Source: Roseomonas mucosa ATCC BAA-692
GTDB taxonomy: Bacteria; Pseudomonadota; Alphaproteobacteria; Acetobacterales; Acetobacteraceae
Assembly: GCF_000622225.1 (NCBI RefSeq)
Contig: NZ_KK211412.1
Location: 195,883-259,882, forward strand
Reading direction: 5' to 3'
Length of the DNA stretch: 64,000 nucleotides
Below the pieces are notes generated by a model. That model saw only the letters and a list, made by a program, of their open reading frames with translations. It was not told the origin of the DNA and did not search any database. The position numbers and the translations under genes were made by a program. Below are positions 17,493-26,056 of this stretch, one piece after another (position 1 is the stretch's first letter; each line of letters starts with the position of its first letter).

Positions 17493-18191
17493 ATGCCCCA
17501 CACAGCCGAGATCGTGGCGGAAGCCGCGCCCAGGGAACCCTTCGATTTCGACGAAGCGTTCCGGCGGCTGCGGCGGGCCGTCGCCGAGGTGCCGAAGGCG
17601 GCGATGTTCGAGCTGCGGGACCGGGGCTATGGCAGCCTGTTCGAGCAGCTGGTGGCGAGCCTCATCTCCGCCCGCACCCGCGACGAGACCACGATTCCGG
17701 TCTGCCTCCGACTCTTCGCCGCGGCGCGCACCCCGGAGGCGATGGCGGCGCTGGAGGAGGCGGAGCTCGTGCGCCTCCTGCATGGCGCCACCTTTCCCGA
17801 ACCGAAGGCACGCGACCTGATCGCCCTGTCGCGGCGGATCGCCGGGGAGTTCGGCGGCATCGTCCCCGACACGGTCGAGGGGCTGATGGCCTTCCGCGGC
17901 GTCGGGCCGAAGATCGCCTCCCTCGCGCTCGGCGTGGCGCTGGGCCAGGCGCATATCGCCGTGGACATCCATGTCCATCGCGTGACCAACCGCTGGGGCA
18001 TCGTCGCGACCGGCACGCCGGACCGGACCCAGGCCGCCCTGGTGGCGATCCTGCCGCGCCGCTACTGGGTGGAGATCAACGAGCGCCTCGTCCCCTTCGG
18101 CAAGCATGTCTGCACGGGCGAGCGGCCCCGCTGTTCGTCCTGCCTGCTGCTGAGCATGTGCCGGCAGGTCGGGGTGACGACCCATCGCTGA
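17493..18191 (+). CDS. nth: Endonuclease III-family DNA glycosylase
   Basis: Base-excision repair glycosylase/AP lyase of 232 residues. The helix-hairpin-helix motif FRGVGPKIASLALG carries the catalytic lysine, and AVDIHVHRVTNRWG the catalytic aspartate. The C-terminal [4Fe-4S] motif is intact as C-x6-C-x2-C-x5-C (CTGERPRCSSCLLLSMC). The start at 17493 (MPHTAEIV) is preferred over one eight codons earlier. It is divergent from htpG. A close relative of Nth rather than MutY, since no MutY C-terminal domain is present. Confidence 0.92.
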   Translation: MPHTAEIVAEAAPREPFDFDEAFRRLRRAVAEVPKAAMFELRDRGYGSLFEQLVASLISARTRDETTIPVCLRLFAAARTPEAMAALEEAELVRLLHGATFPEPKARDLIALSRRIAGEFGGIVPDTVEGLMAFRGVGPKIASLALGVALGQAHIAVDIHVHRVTNRWGIVATGTPDRTQAALVAILPRRYWVEINERLVPFGKHVCTGERPRCSSCLLLSMCRQVGVTTHR

Positions 18192-18398
18192 TGGCTGCGC
18201 CGCAGGAAGCTCCCGGCAGGGTGGCCTCCAGGGGCATCGTGGCGCGCTCCTTCTTCGGTTGCCGTGGCAACACGGCCGGACATCCCGCGTTACCCGTCGC
18301 AGCCATCCGGCCGGAGCGGGCGCGCGTTTCGCCCAACAGGCGCCGGAACTCCTGACGGGTCTGTCCGTTCCCCGTCCATCTTCTTGAAAGGAAGCAAG

Positions 18399-18842
18399 AT
18401 GAGCATCTTCAGCTCGATCCTGAACAAGATCTTCCACCCCGCCGGTGCGGCGCAGGCTGCCACGCCGGCAGGTTCCGACCAGGCGCCGGATGCGGGCGCC
18501 GCCCCTGCTGCGGCGGCGCCGGCAGGCGTGGCTCCGGCGGGTGCGGCTCCGGCGGGCGCCGGGTCGGCCCAGTCCTCGGGTCAGGAAGTGGATGTCGAAT
18601 CCGTGCTGGAGGGGATCGCCGCGCAGAAAGGCGGCGGCGGCAACTGGCGGACGTCGATTGTCGACCTGCTGAAGATGCTGGATCTCGATTCCAGCCTGGA
18701 TGCGCGCAAGCAGCTCGCGAGCGAGCTCAACGTGCATGCCGGAGCGGATGGCAGTGCCGAGCAGAACATCGCCCTGTCGAAGGCGGTGTGGCAGCAGCTC
18801 GCCCAGAATGGCGGCAAGGTGCCCGACAGCCTGAAGCACTGA
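18399..18842 (+). CDS. DUF3597 protein
   Basis: Small protein of 147 residues. The N-terminus MSIFSSILNKIF and the C-terminal domain (VDVESVLEGIAAQKGGGGNW through VWQQLAQNGGKVPDSLKH) define the DUF3597 family. Between them lies a 45-residue Ala/Pro/Gly linker with imperfect PAGVAPAGAAPAGA repeats. The C-terminal part suggests a small helical domain related to peptidoglycan-associated or LysM-linked proteins, but function is unknown. AAAGGAAG upstream supports the start. Confidence 0.9.
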   Translation: MSIFSSILNKIFHPAGAAQAATPAGSDQAPDAGAAPAAAAPAGVAPAGAAPAGAGSAQSSGQEVDVESVLEGIAAQKGGGGNWRTSIVDLLKMLDLDSSLDARKQLASELNVHAGADGSAEQNIALSKAVWQQLAQNGGKVPDSLKH

Positions 18843-18850
18843 GGGTTGCG

Positions 18851-18882
18851 CGAAGGGAGGGGCGCAGGCCTTCCTCCCTTCG
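18851..18882. terminator. Bidirectional terminator hairpin
   Basis: Perfect 10-bp stem CGAAGGGAGG / CCTCCCTTCG around a 12-nt loop, between the convergent DUF3597 and pncC genes, 9 nt after the DUF3597 stop. Confidence 0.6.
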
Positions 18883-18965
18883 TAGCCCGGGAGTTCCCTT
18901 TCGGCCTGAGGCCGCTCCTCTGTCCAGAACGGGACGGCAGCCCTGCTGGCCGTGTCCCGGCGCGA

Positions 18966-19472
18966 TCAGGATTGCGGTGCCGTCCCGGCTCCGCTTTCCA
19001 TGGTTTCGATGAGAAGGTCCAGCAGGGCGGCGGCAAAGGTCCGCATATTGGCCGGGCGGTCCTGGATCCCGGTTTCCAATCGCCGCGTCAAAGCCATCGG
19101 GCCGGCGACCGCGAGGCAGGCATGGCCGGCGGGATCGCCATAGCGGTTGCCGCCCGGGCCAGCCGCACCGGTCTCGGCAATGCCCCAATGCGTGGCGAAA
19201 CGCTTCTGGACGCTGCTGGCTAGCAGCATGGCATAGGGTTCGGTGGCCGGGCGAAGGCCCGCCATCTTCTTCTCCGTGATGGCGAGAAGAGTGCTGCGGG
19301 CCCGCTGCGTGTACACCACGGCGCCGCCCATGAAGTAGGCGCTGGCGCCCGGGATGGCGAGCAGGGCCGCCGACACCAGCCCGCCGGCGGAGGATTCGGT
19401 TACGGCGACGGTTTCCGCACGGCGCTTGAGCAACTCGCCGAGCCGCGTGGCTCTGGGTAATAGGTCTTCCAT
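18966..19472 (-). CDS. pncC: CinA C-terminal domain amidase (PncC)
   Basis: Nicotinamide-nucleotide amidase of 168 residues that hydrolyses NMN to NaMN in pyridine-nucleotide salvage. It is the stand-alone CinA C-terminal domain: TESSAGGLVSAALLAIPGAS carries the catalytic Ser and Lys region, and IAETGAAGPGGNR the conserved AxTGxAGP motif. There is no N-terminal MoaB-like CinA domain. It is convergent with DUF3597. The 281-nt region between it and the tRNA holds no recognisable gene. Confidence 0.88.
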   Translation of the reverse strand: MEDLLPRATRLGELLKRRAETVAVTESSAGGLVSAALLAIPGASAYFMGGAVVYTQRARSTLLAITEKKMAGLRPATEPYAMLLASSVQKRFATHWGIAETGAAGPGGNRYGDPAGHACLAVAGPMALTRRLETGIQDRPANMRTFAAALLDLLIETMESGAGTAPQS

Positions 19473-19753
19473 GCTTCACCTCCGGCCGGAGCAGGGTGAA
19501 GCCGATGCGGAGCTTCCGCCAGTTTTCTTCAAAGCAGAGGGGACCGGCATTCTCCCCGAATTCCTGGTGGCCAGGGGAAACCCCATGGATTTTCGGGAAG
19601 GGCAGGTCGGCCCGGGCTGGGTTTCGGAAGGGGCCGGGCGGAAACATCACGAACGCTTCCTTGACGGATGCGCCGGAATACACGGCATCATCGGCTGACC
19701 AGCGCGTTCGCGCGGCTTGAGCCAACGCGAGGAATGTCTTTCGGAAGGAAGAC

Positions 19754-19828
19754 TGGAGCGGGCGAAGGGATTCGAACCCTCGACCCCAACCTTGGCAAGG
19801 TTGTGCTCTACCCCTGAGCTACGCCCGC
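19754..19828 (-). tRNA. tRNA-Gly (anticodon GCC)
   Basis: Read on the - strand it starts GCGGGCGTAGCTCAGGGGTA and has a 7-bp acceptor stem (GCGGGCG / CGCCCGC), a D-arm with AGCTCAGGGGTAGAGC, an anticodon stem CAACC/GGTTG around TTGCCAA, and a T-arm GAGGGTTCGAATCCCTTC-type sequence. CCA is encoded. The anticodon GCC lies at 19796-19794. Confidence 0.97.
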
Positions 19829-20039
19829 GCTCCGTCTGTGGCCGGGCTTTTGACATGCCGGTGACAGGCTGACAAGGGTCCCCGCCCCAGTTTTTCGCAG
19901 GGCTGCCATCCAGCCGTTCCTTCCCGCCCTTCCAGGCCACCAGAACCCCAGGCGGAGGGGCGATCTATGCCCTGGGCCATTGCGTCCGGGCTCCACAGGC
20001 GCATCTATGAGCGCAAACGAAGTTGGGGAACCCACCCAC

Positions 20040-20978
20040 ATGGACACTATCCTGGACCCGAATCGCCCCGCCGCGGGCGGCGGCGACGCCGACATCATCC
20101 GCGACAGCGACCAGAACAGCTTCATGCAGGATGTGGTCGAGGCTTCGCGCCAGACGCCTATCCTGGTGGATTTCTGGGCGACCTGGTGCGGTCCGTGCAA
20201 GCAGCTCACGCCGACGCTGGAGAAGGTCACCCGCGCCGCCGGCGGCCGGGTGAAGCTGGTCAAGATCGACATCGACAAGAATCAGGCGCTGGTGCGGCAG
20301 CTTGCCCAGATGGGCCTGCCGCTGCAGTCGGTGCCGACGGTCGTGGCCTTCTGGAAGGGGCAGATCGCCGATCTCTTCCAGGGCGCCCTGCCGGAAAGCG
20401 AGGTCAAGCGCTTCGTCGAGGCGCTGCTGAAGCTGGCCGGCGGGCAGATGCCCACGGCCGACCTGCTGGGCGAGGCCAAGGCCGCCGCCGAGGAGGGCGA
20501 CCACGCCGGCGCCCTGCAGCTCTTCGGCGAGCTGATCCAGGCGGAGCCCGAGAATGCGGAAGCCTATGCCGGGCTGGTGCGCGCCCTCATGGCCCTGGGC
20601 GAGGAAGACCAGGCAGAGGCCGTGCTCGACCAGATCCCGGCCAAGATCGCCAACCATGCCGAGATCGCCTCGGTCCGCTCGGCGCTGGAACTCGCGAAGC
20701 AGGGCCGCGAGGCCCGCGCCCGGCTGGCGGAGTTCGAGCAGCGCGTGGCCGCCGATCCGGACGACCACGCCGCCCGGATCGATCTTGCCGTGGCGCTGAA
20801 CGCCGCCGGGGAGAAGGCCGCCGCCGTGGATGCGCTGATCGATTCGATCCGGCGCGACCGCGAATGGAACGAGCAGGCGGCGCGCAAGCAGCTGCTGAAG
20901 TTCCTGGAAGCCTGGGGCTTCGCCGACCCGGCCTCGGTCGCGGCGCGGCGCAAGCTCTCGACCCTGCTGTTCAGCTGA
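20040..20978 (+). CDS. cnoX: Chaperedoxin CnoX (thioredoxin-TPR protein)
   Basis: Thioredoxin domain fused to TPR repeats, 312 residues. It acts as a holdase under oxidative stress and hands clients to GroEL or DnaK. The thioredoxin part has [20 protein letters not shown] with an intact CGPC site and the cis-Pro in [14 protein letters not shown]-like helices fill the C-terminal half (from about residue 125). The start is uncertain: 20040 fits related proteins, 20007 is also open. It heads a short operon with Lon-N, Trm112 and DUF971 genes. The chaperone genes grpE-dnaK-dnaJ follow 5 kb downstream. Confidence 0.9.
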   Translation: MDTILDPNRPAAGGGDADIIRDSDQNSFMQDVVEASRQTPILVDFWATWCGPCKQLTPTLEKVTRAAGGRVKLVKIDIDKNQALVRQLAQMGLPLQSVPTVVAFWKGQIADLFQGALPESEVKRFVEALLKLAGGQMPTADLLGEAKAAAEEGDHAGALQLFGELIQAEPENAEAYAGLVRALMALGEEDQAEAVLDQIPAKIANHAEIASVRSALELAKQGREARARLAEFEQRVAADPDDHAARIDLAVALNAAGEKAAAVDALIDSIRRDREWNEQAARKQLLKFLEAWGFADPASVAARRKLSTLLFS

Positions 20979-20992
20979 ACGGTGGCGCGCCC

Positions 20993-21661
20993 GTGCCCGC
21001 CTTCCATCCCGGGCCCGAAAGCCTGCCGGAAGAGATCGCGGTCTTTCCGCTCACGGGCGCGCTGCTGCTGCCGCAAGGCCGGCTGCCGCTGAACATCTTC
21101 GAGCCCCGCTACCTCGCCATGGTGCAGGACAGCCTGGGCCGGGGGCGGTTCTTCGGCATGATCCAGCCCGATCCCAGCGCGCCGGGGGTCACCCCGCCCG
21201 GTCTCTACGGCACGGGCTGCCTGGGCCGCGTCTCCTCCTTCTCCGAGACGGAGGACGGGCGGCTGCTGATCACCCTGACCGGCCTGCTCCGCTTCCAGGT
21301 GCGCCAGGAGCTGCCCCTGCATCCGGGGGGCTACCGGCGGGTCCGGGCGGACTACCGCCCCTGGCTTGCCGATCTGGAGACCGGCGGCGCGGAGCCCCTG
21401 CTCGACCGCGCGGCGCTGATGTCGGCGCTGCACCCCTATTTCCGGGCGCGGCGGATCGAGGCGAACTGGGAAGCGATCGAGAAGCTGCCGGACCCGATGC
21501 TGGTCACCACGCTGGCCATGGTCTGTCCCTTCGATCCGCGCGAGAAGCAGGCGCTGCTGGAGGCCCCGACTCCGGAAGACCGGGCGAGGACGCTGGTGAC
21601 CCTGTTGCAGATGGATGCCCTCGGCGGGCCGGACGCCTCACCGTCCGGCAGGCCGAGCTGA
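20993..21661 (+). CDS. Lon substrate-binding-domain protein (Lon-N)
   Basis: A 222-residue protein made of the Lon protease N-terminal domain without ATPase or protease parts. Typical stretches are [29 protein letters not shown], in which FEPRY is diagnostic, and [20 protein letters not shown]. Such proteins are common beside thioredoxin-like genes in alphaproteobacteria; a role in protein quality control or adaptor function is inferred. The start is GTG at 20993, 15 nt after the cnoX stop. Confidence 0.88.
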   Translation: MPAFHPGPESLPEEIAVFPLTGALLLPQGRLPLNIFEPRYLAMVQDSLGRGRFFGMIQPDPSAPGVTPPGLYGTGCLGRVSSFSETEDGRLLITLTGLLRFQVRQELPLHPGGYRRVRADYRPWLADLETGGAEPLLDRAALMSALHPYFRARRIEANWEAIEKLPDPMLVTTLAMVCPFDPREKQALLEAPTPEDRARTLVTLLQMDALGGPDASPSGRPS

Positions 21662-21675
21662 ACGAGAACGAGACG

Positions 21676-21870
21676 ATGAACGACACCAAGACATCCGCCC
21701 CGGTCGATCCCCGCCTGCTGGAGATCCTGGTCTGCCCCGTGACCAAGGGACCGCTGCGCTATGACCGCGAGCGCGGCGAACTGATCAGCGACAAGGCCGG
21801 GCTGGCCTATCCGATCCGCGACGGCATTCCGATCATGCTGCCGGACGAGGCGCGCCGGCTCGACGGGTGA
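21676..21870 (+). CDS. Trm112-family protein
   Basis: Small 64-residue protein of the Trm112/YcaR family, relatives of which activate methyltransferases. It has [17 protein letters not shown] and the terminal [18 protein letters not shown], both family signatures. Only one cysteine of the zinc site remains, as in most bacterial members. It lies 14 nt after Lon-N and overlaps the next start (GTGA). Confidence 0.93.
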   Translation: MNDTKTSAPVDPRLLEILVCPVTKGPLRYDRERGELISDKAGLAYPIRDGIPIMLPDEARRLDG

Positions 21871-22298
21871 GCATCGCCGCGCCCCTGGTCCCGACGGAGC
21901 TACGCCTCCGCCGGGCGGAGAAGCGGCTGGAGGTCGCCTGGCCGGATGGGGTGCGCCACAGCCTGCCGGCCGAGTACCTGCGGGCGGAAAGCCCCTCCGC
22001 CGAGGTGCAGGGCCACGGTCCGGGCCAGAAGAAGCTGGTCTCGGGCCGCCGCCATGTCGGCATCATGGCGCTGGAGCCGGTCGGCCATTACGCGGTCCGG
22101 ATCGTCTTCGACGACCTGCACGACACCGGCATCTACAGCTGGACGGTGCTGCGCCGGCTGGGGGAGGAGCAGGAAGGCTGGTGGCCGGCCTACGAAGCCG
22201 AGCTGGCGGCCAAGGGGCTGTCGCGCGATCCCTCCACCCGGCCGGACCATGCCGGGGCGGCGGGCGCCCGCAAGCCCGGCGGCTGCGGCTGCGGCTAG
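21867..22298 (+). CDS. DUF971 protein
   Basis: A 143-residue protein with the DUF971 domain, the N-terminal domain of gamma-butyrobetaine hydroxylase-type proteins. [38 protein letters not shown] and [20 protein letters not shown] are characteristic. The C-terminus ends GGCGCG, a cysteine-rich tail often seen in these proteins and possibly metal-binding. The start is GTG at 21867, overlapping the Trm112 stop. Often linked to Fe-S or P-loop Mrp proteins; a precise role is not established. Confidence 0.88.
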   Translation: MSIAAPLVPTELRLRRAEKRLEVAWPDGVRHSLPAEYLRAESPSAEVQGHGPGQKKLVSGRRHVGIMALEPVGHYAVRIVFDDLHDTGIYSWTVLRRLGEEQEGWWPAYEAELAAKGLSRDPSTRPDHAGAAGARKPGGCGCG

Positions 22299-22526
22299 CG
22301 GCCCGCCGCGGCAAGGGGGGGGCGCCGGGGAGCGGCGTGAATTATCCGACAGGCCCGGGGCCGGCCCTTGCATCCCCGTGGGGCTCCCACACCTAACCCC
22401 GGTCCGCGCCGCGTGCCTGATCCCCGCAGATGTCCCGCGCAGCCCCCGGCGGCACGCCGTGCGGGCGAGCTGTTCAGCGGCGTTCCGGCCTGCACGGCGT
22501 GCCGCCGTTGGAGCTTCCGAACGCCG

Positions 22527-23192
22527 ATGCCCGATTCTTCCCGCATCCTGCCCGCGGTCCTGGCCGCATCCCTGGCCGTCCTGCCGCAGGCATGGCCGGT
22601 GTCGGCCCTGGCGCAAGGGGTGGCCCCTGGGTTGGCTCAGCCGGGCACCGCCCCGCAGGCCGCGCCCGTCCGCATCCGGGGCAGCATCGTCTCGGTCGAG
22701 GGTGCCTCGATGGTGGTGAAGAGCCGCGACGGCGACACGCTGCCCGTGACCCTCGCCGGCAACCTGACCGTCGTCTCGCCCAGGCCGGTGGAGCTTTCCA
22801 GCATCAAGCCTGGCGACTATCTCGGCATCGTCGGCGTGCCGGGCGAGGGCGCGACTCTGGAGGCTCGCGCCGTCCAGGTCTTTCCCGAGGCGATGCGCGG
22901 CGTCGGCGAGGGGCATTATCCCTGGGACCTGCCGGGCACCAGCATGACCAATGCGACGGTCGATGCCGCCGTCTCCGCCACCTCCGGCCGCGAACTCACC
23001 ATGGCCTACAAGGGCCAGACGCTGCGCATCCATGTGCCGCCCGGCACGCCGGTCGTCACCCCTGTCCCCGCCACGCGCGAGGACCTGAAGCCCGGCGCCG
23101 CGGTGATGTTCGGCGCCACCCGCGACGCCGAGGGCCGCCTTACCGCAACCCGCGTCACGGTCGCCAAGGACGGCGTTTCCCCGTCCAACTGA
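22527..23192 (+). CDS. Periplasmic DUF5666-like protein
   Basis: Exported protein of 221 residues. A signal peptide (ILPAVLAASLAVLPQAWPVSALAQG) is followed by beta-rich units of the DUF5666 style: VRIRGSIVSVEGASMVVKSR, a VTLAGNLTVV strand, IKPGDYLGIVG, then a second unit ending AAVMFGATRDAEGRLTATRV. It precedes a YedZ/MsrQ-like membrane protein by 9 nt, so the two are co-transcribed. Function is unknown; a link to periplasmic redox or metal handling is only inferred from the neighbour. Confidence 0.7.
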   Translation: MPDSSRILPAVLAASLAVLPQAWPVSALAQGVAPGLAQPGTAPQAAPVRIRGSIVSVEGASMVVKSRDGDTLPVTLAGNLTVVSPRPVELSSIKPGDYLGIVGVPGEGATLEARAVQVFPEAMRGVGEGHYPWDLPGTSMTNATVDAAVSATSGRELTMAYKGQTLRIHVPPGTPVVTPVPATREDLKPGAAVMFGATRDAEGRLTATRVTVAKDGVSPSN

Positions 23193-23201
23193 GGCCGCGG
23201 C

Positions 23202-24185
23202 ATGTCCTCCGACCTTTCCCCGGGCCCTCCGCCCGACCTTCCCGCGGGGGCCACCCGCCCGCGCCGCCCGCGCCCGGGGGGCACCCGCCCGGAAGGCGCC
23301 CCCGCCGAGGCGGGCCGCCCGGCTTCCCGGGGTTCCTCCCGGGCCGTTTCTTCCGTGGCTCCCTGGCCCTGGCTGGACCGGGGCGGCCGCGTCTCGCCCT
23401 TCAAGACCGCCGTCTTCCTGGCCACGCTGCTGCCCGGCCTGATCGCCGGGCTGCGCTGGAGCACGGGCACGCTCGGCGCCGAGCCCTATATGGAGGCGAC
23501 GCACCAGACCGGCCTCTGGGCCATCCGCTTCCTGCTGATCTCGCTCGCCGTCACGCCTCTGCGCTACCTGGCGGAATGGCCCCGTGTCGTGGTGCTGCGG
23601 CGGATGCTGGGCCTCGCCGCCCTGGCCTATGCCCTGGCGCACCTGATGCTCTACGTGATCGACCAGCGCTTCGACCTGCTCCACGTCGCCGGCGAGATCC
23701 TGAAGCGCACCTACCTCACCATCGGTTTCGCGGCGGTGCTCGGCCTCTGCGTCCTGGGTTGGACCTCCACCGACGCCGCGGTCCGCCGCATGGGCCGCAA
23801 CTGGAAGCGCCTGCACCGGCTGGTCTTCCCGATCGCCGGCCTGGGCGCGCTGCACTTCTTCATGCAGTCGAAGGTCGATGTCTCCGAGGCCGTGCTCATG
23901 GCAGGCTTCCTGCTCTGGCTCATCCTCTGGCGCCTGCTTCCGGCCACGCGGCGGACCGGCTTCCTGCCCCTGCTTGCCCTCGTGCCCCTCGCCACCCTCG
24001 GCACCGCCGTCATCGAATACGGCTGGTACGCCCTGGCTACCCGCGTCCCCGCCGCGCTGGTGCTGCGGGCCAACCTGGCCCTCGGCTATGGCCTGCGCCC
24101 CGCCCAGTGGGTGGCCCTGGTGGCCCTGGCGCTCGCCTTCCTGCCCTTCCTGGTCCGTCTCGTCCGGCGCCTTCGTCCGGCGTGA
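23202..24185 (+). CDS. msrQ: MsrQ (YedZ)-like heme b membrane protein
   Basis: Integral membrane ferric-reductase-like protein of 327 residues with a Pro/Arg-rich extension of about 60 residues at the N-terminus. It matches MsrQ, which feeds electrons to the periplasmic methionine sulfoxide reductase MsrP: HQTGLWAIRFLLISLAVTPLR, AYALAHLMLYVIDQ and WKRLHRLVFPIAGLGALHFF carry the heme-ligand histidines. No msrP gene lies next to it, unlike the usual msrPQ pair. Several further hydrophobic helices follow the core, making it longer than E. coli MsrQ. Confidence 0.82.
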   Translation: MSSDLSPGPPPDLPAGATRPRRPRPGGTRPEGAPAEAGRPASRGSSRAVSSVAPWPWLDRGGRVSPFKTAVFLATLLPGLIAGLRWSTGTLGAEPYMEATHQTGLWAIRFLLISLAVTPLRYLAEWPRVVVLRRMLGLAALAYALAHLMLYVIDQRFDLLHVAGEILKRTYLTIGFAAVLGLCVLGWTSTDAAVRRMGRNWKRLHRLVFPIAGLGALHFFMQSKVDVSEAVLMAGFLLWLILWRLLPATRRTGFLPLLALVPLATLGTAVIEYGWYALATRVPAALVLRANLALGYGLRPAQWVALVALALAFLPFLVRLVRRLRPA

Positions 24186-24270
24186 CGGCCGCCGCGCTTC
24201 GTATCCGCGGGTCAGGGGGTGGGTCTTTGCCATGCCCCCGTGCCCCGGAGGTTATCGTCACCGGCTGTGA

Positions 24271-24312
24271 CGCTTTAGGATTTTAGTGTTTTAGGTTTTT
24301 AGTCCTTTATGC
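24271..24312. repeat. Short degenerate TTTTAG repeat
   Basis: The stretch reads CTTTAGGATTTTAGTGTTTT and then AGGTTTTTAGTCCTTTA, that is four or five copies of a TTTTAG(G) unit. It is sharply AT-rich compared with its surroundings and lies 90 nt after msrQ. No gene uses it; it may mark a terminator, a replication slippage tract or an old insertion edge. Confidence 0.5.
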
Positions 24313-24499
24313 GGCTTGGCAGGTGCAGGGCTTTGTCCTGGGTGGCGGGTAGGGTTGGCCAAGTGACCGCCACAGGGGCAGACGACGCTGCAAAGGGGTG
24401 GCGTTGATTATATTCCTATATCGCCGGGCGGGCAGGGAAGCAAGGAACGTTTGCGGTGGCCGTGACCTGTCCGGGTGGCGGTGAGGCCGGCGAGGGTAC

Positions 24500-24835
24500 T
24501 CTTGGCCCGAGGGGAGGGCTCTGCCTTCGCCAGGAACCTGGTCAAACGCACATGTTTGACACTGGACTTTCCGTTCTCCGGCCTTGGCTGTGGCCGGATC
24601 GCGCCGGAGGGCATGGCTTTCCGACGGGCTGTCGGCGCCACCAGCATGGGAAAGGGTGTTTTCTTCCGCTGCCGGCACTGCCGCGTGCACCAGCCCTGCG
24701 GGACCGGCCCCCGGCACCGGCCTTTGCCGGAAGCACCAACTCATCGGGTCCAGGGCCCGCAGGGTCCTGGCGGAGAGGGGGCCGGGGCGAGAGGCAGGGC
24801 CTCTCCCCCGGGGGTGGCCAGACGAAACCACGCCG
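24500..24835. repeat. Intergenic palindromic repeat, copy B (composite)
   Basis: Bases from about 24590 to 24690 (GCCGGATCGCGCCGGAGGGC, CGCCACCAGCATGGGAAAGG) match the family core in the + direction, while 24745-24826 (GGGTCCAGGGCCCGCAGGGT, GGCGAGAGGCAGGGCCTCTC) match the family end in the opposite direction. The copy therefore looks rearranged or fused. Reading frames across it are repeat-derived and not supported as genes. The whole 24186-24870 gap holds only this and the TTTTAG tract. Confidence 0.65.
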
Positions 24836-24870
24836 GAGCCCATGGGTGAAGGGAAGGGCCGCCGTTCGTA

Positions 24871-25296
24871 TCAGGCCTTGCGCCGGCTCCTGGCCGGCTT
24901 CGCCTCCGGTTCCGGCTCCGGTCCGGCCATTTTCCGGGCGACATGCAGCAGGGCCTGCTTGGAGGCCATGTCCAGCCGGCCATAGGCCCGCAGCAGGGCT
25001 TCCTGGTCGCCGGACAGCAGGCCGAAATCCCCCTGTTCCTCCGCCAGCAGCTCGGGCGGGGGCGGGGCGTCCGGGTCCAGCCCCACGAGGTAGGAGACCG
25101 AGCATTCCAGCACCTCCGCCAGCTTGCGCAGCGGCGTGCCGCGCGGGCTGGGCGCCTGTCCCGTCAGGATGCGCTCGATGCTCCCGGGTGGCAGTCCCGC
25201 CTTCTTCGTAGCGCTGGCGGGGTCGAGGTCCAGGCGTTCCAGCCGTGCCTCGATCCGCTCGGCCATCGGGGAAATCTCGGGAGAGGGCTCGGTCAT
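24871..25296 (-). CDS. Helix-turn-helix (XRE-like) regulator
   Basis: A 141-residue protein with an N-terminal helix-turn-helix region (about 10-75: MAERIEARLERLDLDPASAT, then KLAEVLECSVSYLVGLDP). A linker follows, then a helical segment LLSGDQEALLRAYGRLDMAS and a basic Pro/Glu tail ending ARSRRKA. The start is ATG at 25296; the longer reading to 25701 runs antisense through grpE and is rejected. It is divergent from grpE with about 140 nt between, where HrcA would often be found in other genomes. Regulation of the chaperone genes is possible but unproven. Confidence 0.8.
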   Translation of the reverse strand: MTEPSPEISPMAERIEARLERLDLDPASATKKAGLPPGSIERILTGQAPSPRGTPLRKLAEVLECSVSYLVGLDPDAPPPPELLAEEQGDFGLLSGDQEALLRAYGRLDMASKQALLHVARKMAGPEPEPEAKPARSRRKA

Positions 25297-25435
25297 GTGG
25301 ACCGGGAAGATGAGCCCGCTGCCCCGCTCCGCCAAGCCCGCGCCTTGCCGCGAAGGCTTCCGGACCCTAGGTGGGACAGGACATGTTTCCGGTCCCGCAT
25401 GGACCGGTGCCCCACACGGACGACCTGGATTTTTC

Positions 25436-26056
25436 ATGAGCAATTCGAACTGGAAGCACCCTTCCGAGGCTGAGCGGCAAGGCCAGGCCCACCCCGAGGA
25501 CGACATCGCCATTCCCGTCCACGAGACACCGGCCCCGGAGGCGGGGGAGGCCGCGGAAGCCTTGCCGCCGCAGCCCGAATCGGAGCGCGTCGCGGCGCTG
25601 GAGGAGGAGCTCGCCGCCCTGCGCGACAAGTGGATGCGGGCGGAGGCCGAGGCCCAGAACGCCCGCAACCGCCAGCGCAAGGAGGTGGAGGACGCCCGCA
25701 ACTACGCCATCCAGAAATTCGCCACCGACGTGGCCGAGGCGGCGGACAACCTGCGCCGGGGCCTCGATGCCCTGCCGCAGCCCGAGCCGGGCGAGCCCGA
25801 GCTGCTGGGCAAGCTGCGCGGCGGCTTCGAGGGGGTGGAGCGCTCCTTCCTTTCCATGCTGGAGCGCCATGGCGTGCAGCGGGTGGAGGCGGCCGGCCGG
25901 CCCTTCGACCCGGCGCTGCACCAGGCCATGGCCGAGCAGCCGGCCCCGCCGGGCGTGGAGCCGGGCACGGTGATCCAGGCCTGGACCCCGGCCTGGACGC
26001 TGAACGGCCGCCTGTTGCGCCCCGCCATGGTGGTGGTCGCGGGCAAGCCGGCCTGA
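25436..26056 (+). CDS. grpE: Nucleotide exchange factor GrpE
   Basis: DnaK co-chaperone of 206 residues that releases ADP. An acidic disordered N-terminus is followed by a long coiled coil (EELAALRDKWMRAEAEAQNARNR region) and the beta domain with RVEAAGRPFDPALHQAM and GTVIQAWTPAWTLNGRLLRPAMV, which is the GrpE signature. dnaK lies 0.8 kb downstream, separated by an acetyltransferase gene that overlaps the grpE stop. ATG 25436 is the first sensible start. Confidence 0.95.
   Translation: MSNSNWKHPSEAERQGQAHPEDDIAIPVHETPAPEAGEAAEALPPQPESERVAALEEELAALRDKWMRAEAEAQNARNRQRKEVEDARNYAIQKFATDVAEAADNLRRGLDALPQPEPGEPELLGKLRGGFEGVERSFLSMLERHGVQRVEAAGRPFDPALHQAMAEQPAPPGVEPGTVIQAWTPAWTLNGRLLRPAMVVVAGKPA

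Noticed and set aside
19473-19753. Gene between pncC and tRNA-Gly (frame at 19354-19698)
   Set aside because: It overlaps pncC antisense, lacks a ribosome site and matches no family.
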